This document shows, one piece after another, positions 17,276 to 25,881 of a stretch of DNA of 64,000 nt. This stretch comes from Roseovarius sp. GTDB lineage: Bacteria > Pseudomonadota > Alphaproteobacteria > Rhodobacterales > Rhodobacteraceae. Position 1 is the stretch's first letter; the number at the start of each line of letters is the position of its first letter. The stretch is from NCBI GenBank assembly GCA_014359765.1, contig JACIYT010000005.1, positions 62,001-126,000 on the forward strand, given 5' to 3'. The notes beneath the pieces are model-generated. The model did not search any database. It saw only the letters and a program-made list of their open reading frames with translations, and was not told where the DNA came from. A program made the position numbers and the translations under genes.

Positions 17276-18076
17276 TCAGTCCAGCCCCATTGCCCGCATC
17301 ATCGCCTCGATGCGCGGCACGTCCTCGGGATTGTTCAATTCCCAGAATTGCCGCCCGCGCGCGTCCACCTCGACGCAGAGCACCGAGCGGCCATTCTCGA
17401 GAAAGCGCAGCTGTTCGAGCCCTTCCAGCCCCTCGAGCGGCCCCGCCTCCCAGCCGGGATAACCCGCCAGCGCGTCGGGACGATAGGCATAGACGCCGAC
17501 ATGGTGAAAGACCGGGGTCGGGGCGTCATCGGCATAGCGCCGCCCGGTATGGGGGATCACTTCCTTGGAGAAATAGAGCGCATGACCGCGCCGGTCGAAC
17601 ACGGCGGTGGTCCCGCCGACGCGCCCCGCCGCCCGGTCATCGAGAAAGCCGTTGAGCGCGCGCCCCTCGCAGCGCAGCACCGGGGTGGCCACCTCGGCGG
17701 TCGGATCGGCGCGCAGCCCGGCCACCAGTTCCTCGATGAACCAGGGCGGGGTGAGCGGCGCGTCGCCCTGAAGGTTGACCACGATCTCGTAGCCGCTGCC
17801 AAGGACGACATGCGCCTCGGCGCAGCGTTCGGTGCCGTTGGCGCAGCTCTCGGAGGTCATCACCACCTCGGCGCCAAACCCCTCGGCCGCGTCGCGGATG
17901 CGCGCATCGTCGGTGGCCACGACAACGCGTGCCACGCCCTCCACCGCCATCGCCGCGCGCCAGGACCGCTCGATCAGCGTTTGTGCCTGCCCGCCCGCGC
18001 CGGTGAGCGGCACCAGCGGCTTGCCGGGATAGCGGGTCGAGGCATAGCGGGCCGGGATGATGATGAGGACGGACAT
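17276..18076 (-). CDS. kdsB: 3-deoxy-manno-octulosonate cytidylyltransferase
   Basis: 266 aa, activating KDO as CMP-KDO for lipopolysaccharide inner core. The family opening IIPARYASTRYPGKPL is present, with NLQGDAPL for the metal/nucleotide loop. The ATG directly follows the stop of the nucleotidase gene, with AAGGAAGG inside the upstream coding end, so they are one transcript. The C-terminal half contains the GVYAYRPDAL block of the family. Confidence 0.93.
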   Translation of the reverse strand: MSVLIIIPARYASTRYPGKPLVPLTGAGGQAQTLIERSWRAAMAVEGVARVVVATDDARIRDAAEGFGAEVVMTSESCANGTERCAEAHVVLGSGYEIVVNLQGDAPLTPPWFIEELVAGLRADPTAEVATPVLRCEGRALNGFLDDRAAGRVGGTTAVFDRRGHALYFSKEVIPHTGRRYADDAPTPVFHHVGVYAYRPDALAGYPGWEAGPLEGLEGLEQLRFLENGRSVLCVEVDARGRQFWELNNPEDVPRIEAMMRAMGLD

Positions 18077-18904
18077 TCAGCCTTCCTTGAGCGCGACGCC
18101 GGGCGCGCAGGCGATGAAGAACGGGTTCTCGAAGCCGGGCTTGCCATAGGTGAGCGGCGTGAGGTCGTCAAAGCGAAGCACCCGACCGCCCGCGCCCAAA
18201 AGCACGGCATGGCCTGCGGCGGTATCCCATTCCATCGTGCGGCCAAGGCGCGGATAGAGATCGGCCTCGCCCGTCGCCACCAGGCAGAACTTGAGCGAGG
18301 AGCCCGCGCTCGTCATGTCGCGCACGGCGTAGCGCGCGATATAGTCGTCGGTCGCCTGATCGCGGTGCGATTTGGAGGCCACCACCATCAGCGCGCCATT
18401 GTCGGGCTCGGCAACCTCGATCGGGCGCGTGGCCCCCGGCGTCCCGGGATCGAACGGGCCGGTTTCCTCGACCGCGCCACCACCTGCAAGCGTGTAGAAC
18501 ATCCGCCCCTTGGCCGGCGCATAGACGATGCCGCGCGTGGGCTCGCCATCCTCGACCAGCGCGATATTGACCGTGAAATCGCCGCGCCGGTTGATGAATT
18601 CCTTGGTCCCGTCCAGCGGATCGACAATCAGGAAGGTGCGCACGCTCTGCCCGTGCGAGGCGGCCTGCTCCTCGGTCACCAGCGCGATATCGGGAAAGGC
18701 CGCGCGCAGACCGGCGGAAATCAGCGCATCGGCGGCCTCGTCGGCCTCGGTCACCGGGCTCGCATCGCTCTTCACCTTCACGTCGAAATCGTCCGCGTCG
18801 TAGATCTCCATGATGCGCGCTCCGGCCTCGATCGCCAGTTGCCGCATCACCTTCAAGAGCCGTTCATACTCCAAATCGCCGTTTCCCTGCCGTTTTGCCG
18901 CCAT
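18077..18904 (-). CDS. cysQ: 3'(2'),5'-bisphosphate nucleotidase (CysQ-type inositol monophosphatase family)
   Basis: 275 aa. The Li+-sensitive phosphatase motifs are intact: DPLDGTKEF for the two metal ions and GRTMEWDTAAGHAVL near the end, with EEQ in the first metal site. It most likely hydrolyses PAP from sulfate assimilation or sulfotransferase reactions. Operonic with kdsB. An inositol-phosphatase role cannot be excluded from sequence alone. Confidence 0.9.
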   Translation of the reverse strand: MAAKRQGNGDLEYERLLKVMRQLAIEAGARIMEIYDADDFDVKVKSDASPVTEADEAADALISAGLRAAFPDIALVTEEQAASHGQSVRTFLIVDPLDGTKEFINRRGDFTVNIALVEDGEPTRGIVYAPAKGRMFYTLAGGGAVEETGPFDPGTPGATRPIEVAEPDNGALMVVASKSHRDQATDDYIARYAVRDMTSAGSSLKFCLVATGEADLYPRLGRTMEWDTAAGHAVLLGAGGRVLRFDDLTPLTYGKPGFENPFFIACAPGVALKEG

Positions 18905-18916
18905 CTTGCGGTGCTA

Positions 18917-18946
18917 TTGCATGACTCGTTCCTGCGCCCTTATGAT
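18917..18946 (+). promoter_or_regulatory. Probable sigma-70 promoter of the ABC-2 permease gene
   Basis: TTGCAT (18917-18922), 18-base spacer, TATGAT (18941-18946). The -10 is unusually good for this genome. Confidence 0.5.
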
Positions 18947-19056
18947 ACGGTCACGGCGCGACGGCAAGAAACTCATGGCTGCAGCATGGTCGCAGCCCCG
19001 ATCCATGCCCGGAGCCCCGAACCGGGCGCGGTCCCGAAGGCGAGAGTCACGATACG

Positions 19057-19878
19057 ATGTTCACCACGACCCGGCCCAGATCGTCGCTTCATTCCGCGGT
19101 CAGCATCTTCGAGCTGATCTATCACGACACCGTGCGCAGCATCCGCAAGGGGCACGGCAACGCCTTCATCGCGCTCGGCACGAACATCCTGACCGTGGTC
19201 ATCATGGTGATGGCGTTCTATTTCCTGTTCACCGTTCTGGGGCTCAAGGCGGCCAAGCTGCGCGGCGATTTCCTGCTGTTCATGATGTCGGGGATCTTTC
19301 TCTACCTCACCCATATCAAGGCGGTGGGGGCCGTCGCAGGAGCGGACGGCCCTGCCTCGCCGATGATGCAGCACGCGCCGATGACCACTGCGATCTCGAT
19401 CGCCTCGAACGCGCTTGGCGCGCTCTACATCCAGACCCTGTCGCTGATCATCGTGCTGTTCGTCTATCACGTCGCCTTCGTGCCGATCAGCATCTACCAG
19501 CCGATCCAGGCCTTTGGCCAGGTGCTGGTGGCGTGGTTCACCGGCTGCGCGGTGGGGCTCGTGCTTCTGGCGATACGGCCGTGGTTTCCGGGCTTTGTCA
19601 ATATCTTCAGGATGGTCTATCAGCGCGCCAACATGATCGCCTCGGGCAAGATGTTCGTGGTCAACATGCTGCCGACATTCATGTACAACATGTTTGCCTG
19701 GAACCCGCTGTTTCACAACATCGACCAGGCGCGGGGCTTCGTGTTCATCAACTACGTCCCGCACAAGACCTCGCTCGTCTATCCGCTTCAGGTCGGCGCG
19801 GTCCTGCTGATGCTCGGGCTCATCGGCGAGTTCTACACGCGCCGCCACGCCTCGCTCTCCTGGGAGGCGCGGCGCTGA
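19057..19878 (+). CDS. ABC-2-type polysaccharide export permease (KpsM-like)
   Basis: 273 aa with about six membrane helices and the C-terminal GEFYTRRHASLSW end seen in capsule/O-antigen exporters. The N-terminus (IFELIYHDTVRSIRKGHGNAFIALG) resembles the cytosolic stub of KpsM/ExoP-type permeases. The neighbouring genes (galU, galE, glycosyltransferase, kdsB) fit a surface polysaccharide exporter. The matching ATPase is not in the window, so the pair is split or the partner lies elsewhere. Confidence 0.78.
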   Translation: MFTTTRPRSSLHSAVSIFELIYHDTVRSIRKGHGNAFIALGTNILTVVIMVMAFYFLFTVLGLKAAKLRGDFLLFMMSGIFLYLTHIKAVGAVAGADGPASPMMQHAPMTTAISIASNALGALYIQTLSLIIVLFVYHVAFVPISIYQPIQAFGQVLVAWFTGCAVGLVLLAIRPWFPGFVNIFRMVYQRANMIASGKMFVVNMLPTFMYNMFAWNPLFHNIDQARGFVFINYVPHKTSLVYPLQVGAVLLMLGLIGEFYTRRHASLSWEARR

Positions 19879-19973
19879 GGGCGGATCGAGGCCGGCGCAA
19901 GGGTTGACAAACGCGCCCCGACATTGTGTCAGCGTGGACAGGTCGAAATCCGCAAGACGCGCACAGGATCAGG

Positions 19974-20750
19974 ATGAAGCGCCTTCTTTCCCGATGGCTG
20001 CCCCGGCGGCCGGCGCCCGTTGCCGAGGCGGAGATGCCCCCGCTCACCCCGGAGCGGCCCTTTGTCGCGATCGGCGATGTGCATGGCCGCGCCGATCTCC
20101 TGGCTGCGCTCGATTCCCGGATCGCGGCAGAGGCCGGGGCCGAGGGGCTGCCGGTGGTGTTCCTCGGCGATTACGTCGATCGCGGCGAGCAGAGCCGCGA
20201 GGTGCTCGGGATGCTGATGGATGCCACGACGCAGGATCGCGCGCGCATCACCTGCCTGATGGGCAATCACGAACGCATGTTGCTCGATGTGCTCGACGCG
20301 CCAGAGATCCATGCCGCGCGCTGGCTGCGCAATGGCGGGCTGCAGACGCTGATGAGTTTCGGTGTGCGCCCGCCACAGGGCCAGAGCCACGATATCGATG
20401 CGCTCTTCGACATGCGCGCGGCGCTCGCCGAGGCGATGGGGGAGGCGATGATCGACTGGCTGCGCGCGCGCCCGCTGACCTGGCAGAGCGGCAATGTCTG
20501 GGCGGTCCATGCCGGGGCCGATCCCGCGCAGCCGATGGCCGCGCAGGAGGCGGGCGTGCTGCTCTGGGGGCATTCCGAATTTCGCCGCCAGCCGCGCCCT
20601 GACGGGCAATGGGTGATCCACGGGCACAGCATCGTCGCCGCGCCGCAGGTCGCGGGCGGGCGCATCGCCGTCGATACCGGGGCCTATGCCACGGGCCGGC
20701 TGACCGCGGCCCTCGTGCGGGCGGGCGATGTGCGATTCGTGGAGACCTGA
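19974..20750 (+). CDS. PPP-family metallophosphatase (serine/threonine phosphatase-like)
   Basis: 258 aa. The calcineurin-like triad is complete: GDVHGRADL, GDYVDRG and GNHERM, with later histidines in WAVHAG and VIHGHS completing the bimetal site. Bacterial members act on phosphoproteins or on Ap4A. The ATG at 19974 follows an AGGATCAGG site. It is a single gene with no visible operon partner, so its substrate cannot be named. Confidence 0.88.
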   Translation: MKRLLSRWLPRRPAPVAEAEMPPLTPERPFVAIGDVHGRADLLAALDSRIAAEAGAEGLPVVFLGDYVDRGEQSREVLGMLMDATTQDRARITCLMGNHERMLLDVLDAPEIHAARWLRNGGLQTLMSFGVRPPQGQSHDIDALFDMRAALAEAMGEAMIDWLRARPLTWQSGNVWAVHAGADPAQPMAAQEAGVLLWGHSEFRRQPRPDGQWVIHGHSIVAAPQVAGGRIAVDTGAYATGRLTAALVRAGDVRFVET

Positions 20751-20939
20751 GCGAACAGGCCGGATTTGAGTCAAATCGGGGACGCTGCGCGCTTGGCGCG
20801 GGAGGCTGTTCGGGGTATGGTCCAACCGTTCGGGCCAGGATGGCCGGGGCCTTCCATACCAGAGTGAACACGTGTGGTGCGTAGGGAGCACGTGGGGTGA
20901 CGGGGGGTGTCGGCGATGGCGCGGATGCCCCCCGTGTTT

Positions 20940-21010
20940 CAGTTGGCAGTTGGGTAGAGTTGGCAGTTGCCTGTTGGCAGTTGGGCAGTTGGGCAGTTGG
21001 CAGTTGCCAG
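20940..21010. repeat. Degenerate short tandem repeat, about 8-base unit CAGTTGGG
   Basis: About eight copies of CAGTTGG or CAGTTGGG, broken by TAGA and CCTG variants, fill the gap between convergent genes. The rest of 20751-21023 holds no gene I can support. Confidence 0.75.
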
Positions 21011-21023
21011 GCGGCGGCGGTGC

Positions 21024-21443
21024 TCAGGGGGCGAGGCCCGCCATCTCGCAGATGATGCGCCATTCCGCCTCTGTCACAGGTTGCACCGAGAGGCGGGGAT
21101 TGGTCACGAGGGCCATCTGCGCGAGGCGCGGATCGGCCTTGATCTCCGCGAGCGTGACCGGGCGCGGCGCTGGTTCGAGCGCGCGGATATCCACACAATC
21201 CCACCGCGGATCGTCCGCCGTGCTGTCGGGATGGGCTGGCGCAATCACCTCGACCGTGCCGACAATCGCCTTCTCGCGCTGCGAATGGTAGAAGAACCCG
21301 CGATCCCCCACCGCCATTTCGCGCATGACGTTGCGCGCCTGATAGTTGCGCACGCCGTCCCATTCCTCACCCGCGTCGCCGCGCGCCACCTGGTCCTCCC
21401 AGGACCAGGCAGAGGGCTCGGACTTGAACAGCCAGTAGCGCAT
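21024..21443 (-). CDS. EVE-domain protein
   Basis: 139 aa, starting [18 protein letters not shown]. The EVE fold, related to PUA/YTH, binds modified bases; the conserved parts are WDGVRNYQARN and VGDRGFFYHSQ. In bacteria it occurs singly near tsaD/gpsA genes and in restriction contexts; here it is in a housekeeping operon. Its ATG overlaps the yciI stop by one base. The ligand is unknown. Confidence 0.9.
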   Translation of the reverse strand: MRYWLFKSEPSAWSWEDQVARGDAGEEWDGVRNYQARNVMREMAVGDRGFFYHSQREKAIVGTVEVIAPAHPDSTADDPRWDCVDIRALEPAPRPVTLAEIKADPRLAQMALVTNPRLSVQPVTEAEWRIICEMAGLAP

Positions 21444-21718
21444 CAGATGACCTTCTTCCACGGGATCAGCTCGACCGAGGCAAAAAGCCCGGCCCTGGCG
21501 TAGGGGTCATTCCCGGCCCAGTCGCGCGCAGCCTCCATGTCGGCCACCTCGAGGATCACCAGGGAGCCGGTCATCGCGCCCGCCTCGTCCAGCAGCGGGC
21601 CGGCCTGGCTGACCACGCCGGTTTCCCTGAGATAGGCGACATGCGCCTCGCGGTTGTCGAGACGGGTTTGCAGCGCGCCGGGCTTGTCGCGGGCGATCAG
21701 GGCGATCAGCATCATCAT
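21443..21718 (-). CDS. yciI: YciI-like protein
   Basis: 91 aa ferredoxin-like dimeric fold; starts [20 protein letters not shown] and contains [12 protein letters not shown] with the conserved His, plus the [13 protein letters not shown] end. Family members are of unclear enzymatic role. The ATG overlaps the gpsA stop as ATGA, so it is coupled in the tsaD–gpsA–yciI–EVE operon. Confidence 0.88.
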   Translation of the reverse strand: MMMLIALIARDKPGALQTRLDNREAHVAYLRETGVVSQAGPLLDEAGAMTGSLVILEVADMEAARDWAGNDPYARAGLFASVELIPWKKVI

Positions 21719-22668
21719 TCCTCCTTGAGCGGTCTCGAGAGCAGCATATCCATGGCGTCGCTCACGCGCAATTCGCCCGCCACCAGCGCCGCCACCGCCG
21801 CCGTCACCGGCAGATCGAGGCCGGACGCGCGGGCGCGCGTCAGCGCCGCGCGCGCCGTGGCCGCGCCTTCCACCGTGATTGCGGGATCGAACGGTGCGCT
21901 TTCCCCGAGGCTCTGGCCATAGCGATAGTTGCGAGACTGGGCCGAGGTGCAGGTCAGCGCCAGATCGCCCAGGCCCGACAGCCCCACCAGCGTCTCGGGC
22001 CGCGCGCCAAGGGCGTGGGCGAGGCGGTTCATCTCGGCAAATCCGCGCGTCATCAGCGCCGCGCGCGCACTCTCGCCCAGGCGCGCGCCCATCACCGCGC
22101 CACAGGCGATGGCGATGACGTTCTTGAGCGCGCCGCCCAGCTCGGCGCCCACGGGATCGGTGCTGCGATAGAGCCGCAGCGTGGGCGTGGTGAGCGCCTC
22201 TTGCAGCGCGCGGCCCGTCTGCGCGTCGGCGCAGGCCAGCGTCAGCGCCGTCGGCAGGCCCCGCGCGATATCGGCGGCAAAGCTCGGGCCGGTCAGGATC
22301 GCGGGCGTGGCGGCGCGGACGTGCTCCGCGATGAGGGCCGTGGGCCCGAGCCCGGTGGCGAGGTCCATCCCCTTGCAGCAGGCCACGAGCGGCCGCGCGA
22401 GAGCGGCGCGATGCGCGGCGAGAAACCCGCCCAGCGTCTGCATCGGCATGGCCAGCAGGCAGGGATCATCGCCCTCGGGCAGCGCGCCGGAGATGACCGT
22501 GACGCGCGCGGGCAGCACGATGCCGGGCAGGCGGCGGATATTCTCGCGCCGCGCGCACATCTCCCCGGCATGGGCCGCATCGCGCGCCCAGAGCGTGACC
22601 GGCCCGCGCTGCGCCAGCGCCACCGCCAGCGCCGTGCCGAACGCGCCCGCACCACAGATCAGCGTCAT
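21715..22668 (-). CDS. gpsA: NAD(P)-dependent glycerol-3-phosphate dehydrogenase
   Basis: 317 aa making sn-glycerol-3-phosphate for phospholipids. The NAD site is [16 protein letters not shown] and the catalytic lysine is in the [13 protein letters not shown] block. Length is normal. The start overlaps the tsaD stop (ATGA). Confidence 0.95.
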   Translation of the reverse strand: MTLICGAGAFGTALAVALAQRGPVTLWARDAAHAGEMCARRENIRRLPGIVLPARVTVISGALPEGDDPCLLAMPMQTLGGFLAAHRAALARPLVACCKGMDLATGLGPTALIAEHVRAATPAILTGPSFAADIARGLPTALTLACADAQTGRALQEALTTPTLRLYRSTDPVGAELGGALKNVIAIACGAVMGARLGESARAALMTRGFAEMNRLAHALGARPETLVGLSGLGDLALTCTSAQSRNYRYGQSLGESAPFDPAITVEGAATARAALTRARASGLDLPVTAAVAALVAGELRVSDAMDMLLSRPLKEE

Positions 22669-23747
22669 GCCTTCGCCCCCCGCTTGCCATGGCCCAGCAT
22701 CGCCGGGCTTGCCGTGTCGAGCGGCCAGCGCGCGCGCGCGGCGAGCGTCATGTCATCGCGCCGCCCGAGGCGAAAGAGCGCGCCCCCCGCATGGGCGATC
22801 ATCGCCGCATTGTCGGTGCACAGCGCCAGCGGCGGCGCGACGAAGCGCGCGCCATGAGCCTCGGCCACCTCGTTCAGTGCCGCCCGGATCGCGCCATTGG
22901 CCGCCACGCCGCCCGCCACGGCAAGCACCGGCGCGCCGGTCTGCGCCAGCGCGCGGCGGGTCTTTTCCGCCAGCACGTCGCGCACCGCCGCCTGGAACCC
23001 CGCGCAGAGATCGGCGCGGTCCTGCCGGGTGATCCCTCCCTTCTCGGCAATGAGCGCGTCGCGCGCGCGCAGCACCGCCGTCTTGAGCCCCGAGAACGAC
23101 AGATCGCAGCCCGCCCGGTCCAGCAACGGGCGCGGCAGCCGGAACCGCGCCGGATCGCCGCCCTCTGCCGCGCGCTCCACCTCCGGGCCGCCGGGCTGCG
23201 GAAGGCCCAGAAGGCGCGCCACCTTGTCGAACGCCTCGCCCGGCGCGTCGTCGATCGTGCCGCCAAGGCGGGTAAAGCTGTCAGGCCCCGCCACGGTCAG
23301 GAACTGGCAATGCCCGCCCGAGACCAGCAGCATGAGATAGGGCCAACCCACCCTGTCGGTCAGGCGCGGCGTCAGCGCGTGCCCGGCAAGGTGGTTGACC
23401 CCGATGAGCGGCAGGCCCGCCCCCGCCGCGATCCCCTTGGCGCACATGACGCCTGCCAGCACCCCGCCGATGAGCCCCGGCCCGGCGGTGACGGCCACGG
23501 CGTCCACCTGCGCCAGCGCCACGCCCGCCTGCACCAGCGCCGCGCGCACCGCGACATCCACCTTCTCGGCATGGGCCCGCGCCGCGATCTCGGGCACCAC
23601 CCCGCCATAGGCCGCGTGGAGCGCGCCCTGTCCCAGCACGACGGAGGAGAGGATTTCCGCGCCGGTCGCGCCCATGCGCAGCACCGCAGCGGCGGTGTCG
23701 TCGCAGCTGCTCTCGATTCCGAGGATGGTCAGCGTCTCGTGCATCAT
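22665..23747 (-). CDS. tsaD: tRNA N6-threonylcarbamoyladenosine transferase TsaD
   Basis: 360 aa, with [14 protein letters not shown] at the N-terminus, the metal-binding HLAGHALT motif and an ASKH-type ATPase fold. It performs the last step of the t6A37 tRNA modification. The start is one of two adjacent ATGs (23747 or 23744). It heads a four-gene operon and diverges from hemD across about 70 bases. Confidence 0.96.
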   Translation of the reverse strand: MMHETLTILGIESSCDDTAAAVLRMGATGAEILSSVVLGQGALHAAYGGVVPEIAARAHAEKVDVAVRAALVQAGVALAQVDAVAVTAGPGLIGGVLAGVMCAKGIAAGAGLPLIGVNHLAGHALTPRLTDRVGWPYLMLLVSGGHCQFLTVAGPDSFTRLGGTIDDAPGEAFDKVARLLGLPQPGGPEVERAAEGGDPARFRLPRPLLDRAGCDLSFSGLKTAVLRARDALIAEKGGITRQDRADLCAGFQAAVRDVLAEKTRRALAQTGAPVLAVAGGVAANGAIRAALNEVAEAHGARFVAPPLALCTDNAAMIAHAGGALFRLGRRDDMTLAARARWPLDTASPAMLGHGKRGAKA

Positions 23748-23761
23748 GGCCCGGCATTGCC

Positions 23762-23803
23762 TGTTGGATGCGCGGCAGGTAACACCTTGCGAGCCGTCCA
23801 ACA
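23762..23803. promoter_or_regulatory. Spaced inverted repeat between tsaD and hemD
   Basis: TGTTGGA (23762-23768) and TCCAACA (23797-23803), 28 bases apart, fill the divergent promoter region. It could bind a dimeric regulator or pair with DNA loops. I cannot assign a factor. Confidence 0.35.
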
Positions 23804-23817
23804 ACCGCCGAAGCCCG

Positions 23818-24567
23818 ATGCCCGTCCTGCTCATCACCCGCCCCGAGCCCGAGGCCAGCCGCATGGCCGCGGCGATGCGCGCCGCGTATCCGGGGCTGCG
23901 GGTGGTGGTCTCGCCGCTCATGCGGATCGTCCATGGCGGCGCGCTGCCGGTGCTGACCGGGCGCGAGGTGCTGGTCTTTACCTCGCGGCACGGGGTCGCG
24001 GGGTTCTGTCGCCTGACGCCGCGGCGCGATCTGGCCGCCTATGCCGTGGGCGAGGCCACGGCGGAGGCGGCGCGCGCGCAGGGCCTTGATGCGCGGGCGG
24101 CGGGGGGCGATGCGGCCGCGCTCCTGGCGCTGATCTCGGCGGATGGTGCGCGCGGCCCCTTCCTGCACCCGCGCGGGGAGCATGTCGCCGCCGATATCGC
24201 GGGCGCGTTGCGGGCGCGCGGCCATGCCGCGGCAGAGGCCGTGGTCTATGCGCAGCAGGCGCAGCCGCTCTCGCCCGGGGCGCGCGCGGCCCTCGATGGC
24301 GATGCGCCGGTGATCGTGCCGCTGATGTCGCCGCGCAGCGGGCGGCTCTTCTTCGCGGCGGCGGGCGGCGCGATCCGCGCGCCGCTGCACATCGCGGCAA
24401 TGAGCCGCAACGTGGCCGAAACCGTGCCCCCGGGCGCCGCAACCCGGCTGATCGTGGCCAAAAGCCCCGATATGGGCGCGCTGCGTGCGGCGCTGGGCGC
24501 GTTGGTGCAGGATGCCTTGCAGGTCACGGGGGGCAAGCGGGTTGAGGGGCGCGAAGGGCCGCAGTAA
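23818..24567 (+). CDS. hemD: Uroporphyrinogen-III synthase
   Basis: 249 aa closing the tetrapyrrole ring in heme, siroheme and cobalamin synthesis. The sequence is highly divergent, as the family is; recognition rests on [14 protein letters not shown], the [12 protein letters not shown] block, the middle [12 protein letters not shown] and on genomic position before mic60 and hemY. The ATG at 23818 fits the family start. No other heme gene is present. Confidence 0.85.
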   Translation: MPVLLITRPEPEASRMAAAMRAAYPGLRVVVSPLMRIVHGGALPVLTGREVLVFTSRHGVAGFCRLTPRRDLAAYAVGEATAEAARAQGLDARAAGGDAAALLALISADGARGPFLHPRGEHVAADIAGALRARGHAAAEAVVYAQQAQPLSPGARAALDGDAPVIVPLMSPRSGRLFFAAAGGAIRAPLHIAAMSRNVAETVPPGAATRLIVAKSPDMGALRAALGALVQDALQVTGGKRVEGREGPQ

Positions 24568-24614
24568 AGTCCCCGGACAGGTTGAGATGACAGGATTCGG
24601 GAGGCTGGCGCGCC

Positions 24615-25862
24615 GTGGCACGAAAAAGGACGACCCAGACCACCGCAACGGACGCGACAGCCGAGGAAGAGGCCGCGCGCGCACAGACCCCGGCCGGAAC
24701 GCAGCCCCCCCCCGAAACCAGGACCCCCCCCGCCGAGCCATCGCAGGCCGAGGCCCCCCCGAGCGCCCCGCAGACGGAGAGCGCGCAGCCGGCGCCCGAG
24801 ACCGGGGCAGGGGAAACCGGGGCAGAGGCCGCTCCGGGGCAGACCTCCGAGAGCGCGCCCCCCACACACCCCGCCGCCGATCCACCGGAGACAGCGGCCG
24901 GGACCGCCCCGACCGGGGTGAAAGAGGCCGCGCCCGATCAGGAGACCGAGACGCCCCCCCCGACCCCGGTGCGCACCGAGCAGGTGACGGTGCGGCAGGG
25001 CGGGTTCTGGTCGATGCTGCTGGGGGGCGTGCTCGCCGCCGGGATCGGGGTGCTGGCCGCGCCCCATCTCCAGCCGCTGCTGCCGCCGGGCTGGGGCCTC
25101 GGCCCGGAGGCGGGCGCCGATCCCGCGCAGATCGAGGTCCTCGGGGCGCGCATCGACGATCTGGAAACGCGGCTTTCGGGGCTCGACGGGCTGCGCGCGG
25201 CGCTGGACGATCTGGCCGGTCGGGTCGCCGCGATCGAGGCGCGCCCTGTGCCGCCGGCGGAATCCGCTGCCCCGGATGCGGCGCTCGGGGCGCTCGAGGA
25301 GCAGCTTGGCGCGTTGCGCGCCGAGCTCGCGGTGTTGCGCGGCGAGGCCGAGGCGCAGGAGGCGGCCGCGCGCGACAGCGCGCAGGCCCTGCTGCGCCGC
25401 GCCGCGCTTGCCCGGATCATGACCGCGCTCGACAGCGGCGAGGGTTTCGCCCCGGCGCTAGCCGATCTGCGCGACGCCGGCGTGGAGGTGCCCGCGGCCC
25501 TGGCCGCGGTGGCCGAAGCGGGCGTGCCGAGCCGCGCGGCGCTGGCCGAGAGCTTTCCCGCCTCGGCGCGCGCCGCTCTTGCCGCCGCGCGCGCCGAGGC
25601 CGGCGAGGCGGGCTCGGTCGGCGAATTCCTGCGCGCGCAGCTTGGCGTGCGCTCGCTCAGCCCGCGCGCGGGCGACGATCCGGACGCGGTGCTCTCGCGG
25701 GTCGAGGCGGCGCTTGCCGAGGGGCGGCTCGACGACGCGCTGGCCGAGATCGAAACGCTGCCCGCGCCCGCGCGCGCCGCGCTGGATGACTGGGCGGCGC
25801 AGGCCCGAAGCCGGGCCGATGCGCTCGCCGCCGCCGAGGCGCTCTCGGCGGCGCTGAATTGA
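24615..25862 (+). CDS. Mitofilin/Mic60-like inner membrane protein
   Basis: 415 aa from a GTG. Residues 1-130 are a low-complexity Pro/Glu/Ala cytoplasmic tail; a single membrane helix (FWSMLLGGVLAAGIGVLAA) follows; then a coiled-coil (IEVLGARIDDLETRLSGL) and a C-terminal mitofilin-signature helix bundle. Alphaproteobacterial Mic60 shapes intracytoplasmic membranes and is known to sit beside hemD/hemY, as here. The sequence is divergent, so the domain call leans on layout plus context. Confidence 0.85.
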   Translation: MARKRTTQTTATDATAEEEAARAQTPAGTQPPPETRTPPAEPSQAEAPPSAPQTESAQPAPETGAGETGAEAAPGQTSESAPPTHPAADPPETAAGTAPTGVKEAAPDQETETPPPTPVRTEQVTVRQGGFWSMLLGGVLAAGIGVLAAPHLQPLLPPGWGLGPEAGADPAQIEVLGARIDDLETRLSGLDGLRAALDDLAGRVAAIEARPVPPAESAAPDAALGALEEQLGALRAELAVLRGEAEAQEAAARDSAQALLRRAALARIMTALDSGEGFAPALADLRDAGVEVPAALAAVAEAGVPSRAALAESFPASARAALAAARAEAGEAGSVGEFLRAQLGVRSLSPRAGDDPDAVLSRVEAALAEGRLDDALAEIETLPAPARAALDDWAAQARSRADALAAAEALSAALN

Positions 25863-25881
25863 ATTTGGGAGGGCGTTGGCC

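Noticed and set aside
20940..21010. CRISPR array or attachment site
   Set aside because: Unit too short and without unique spacers; no integrase nearby.
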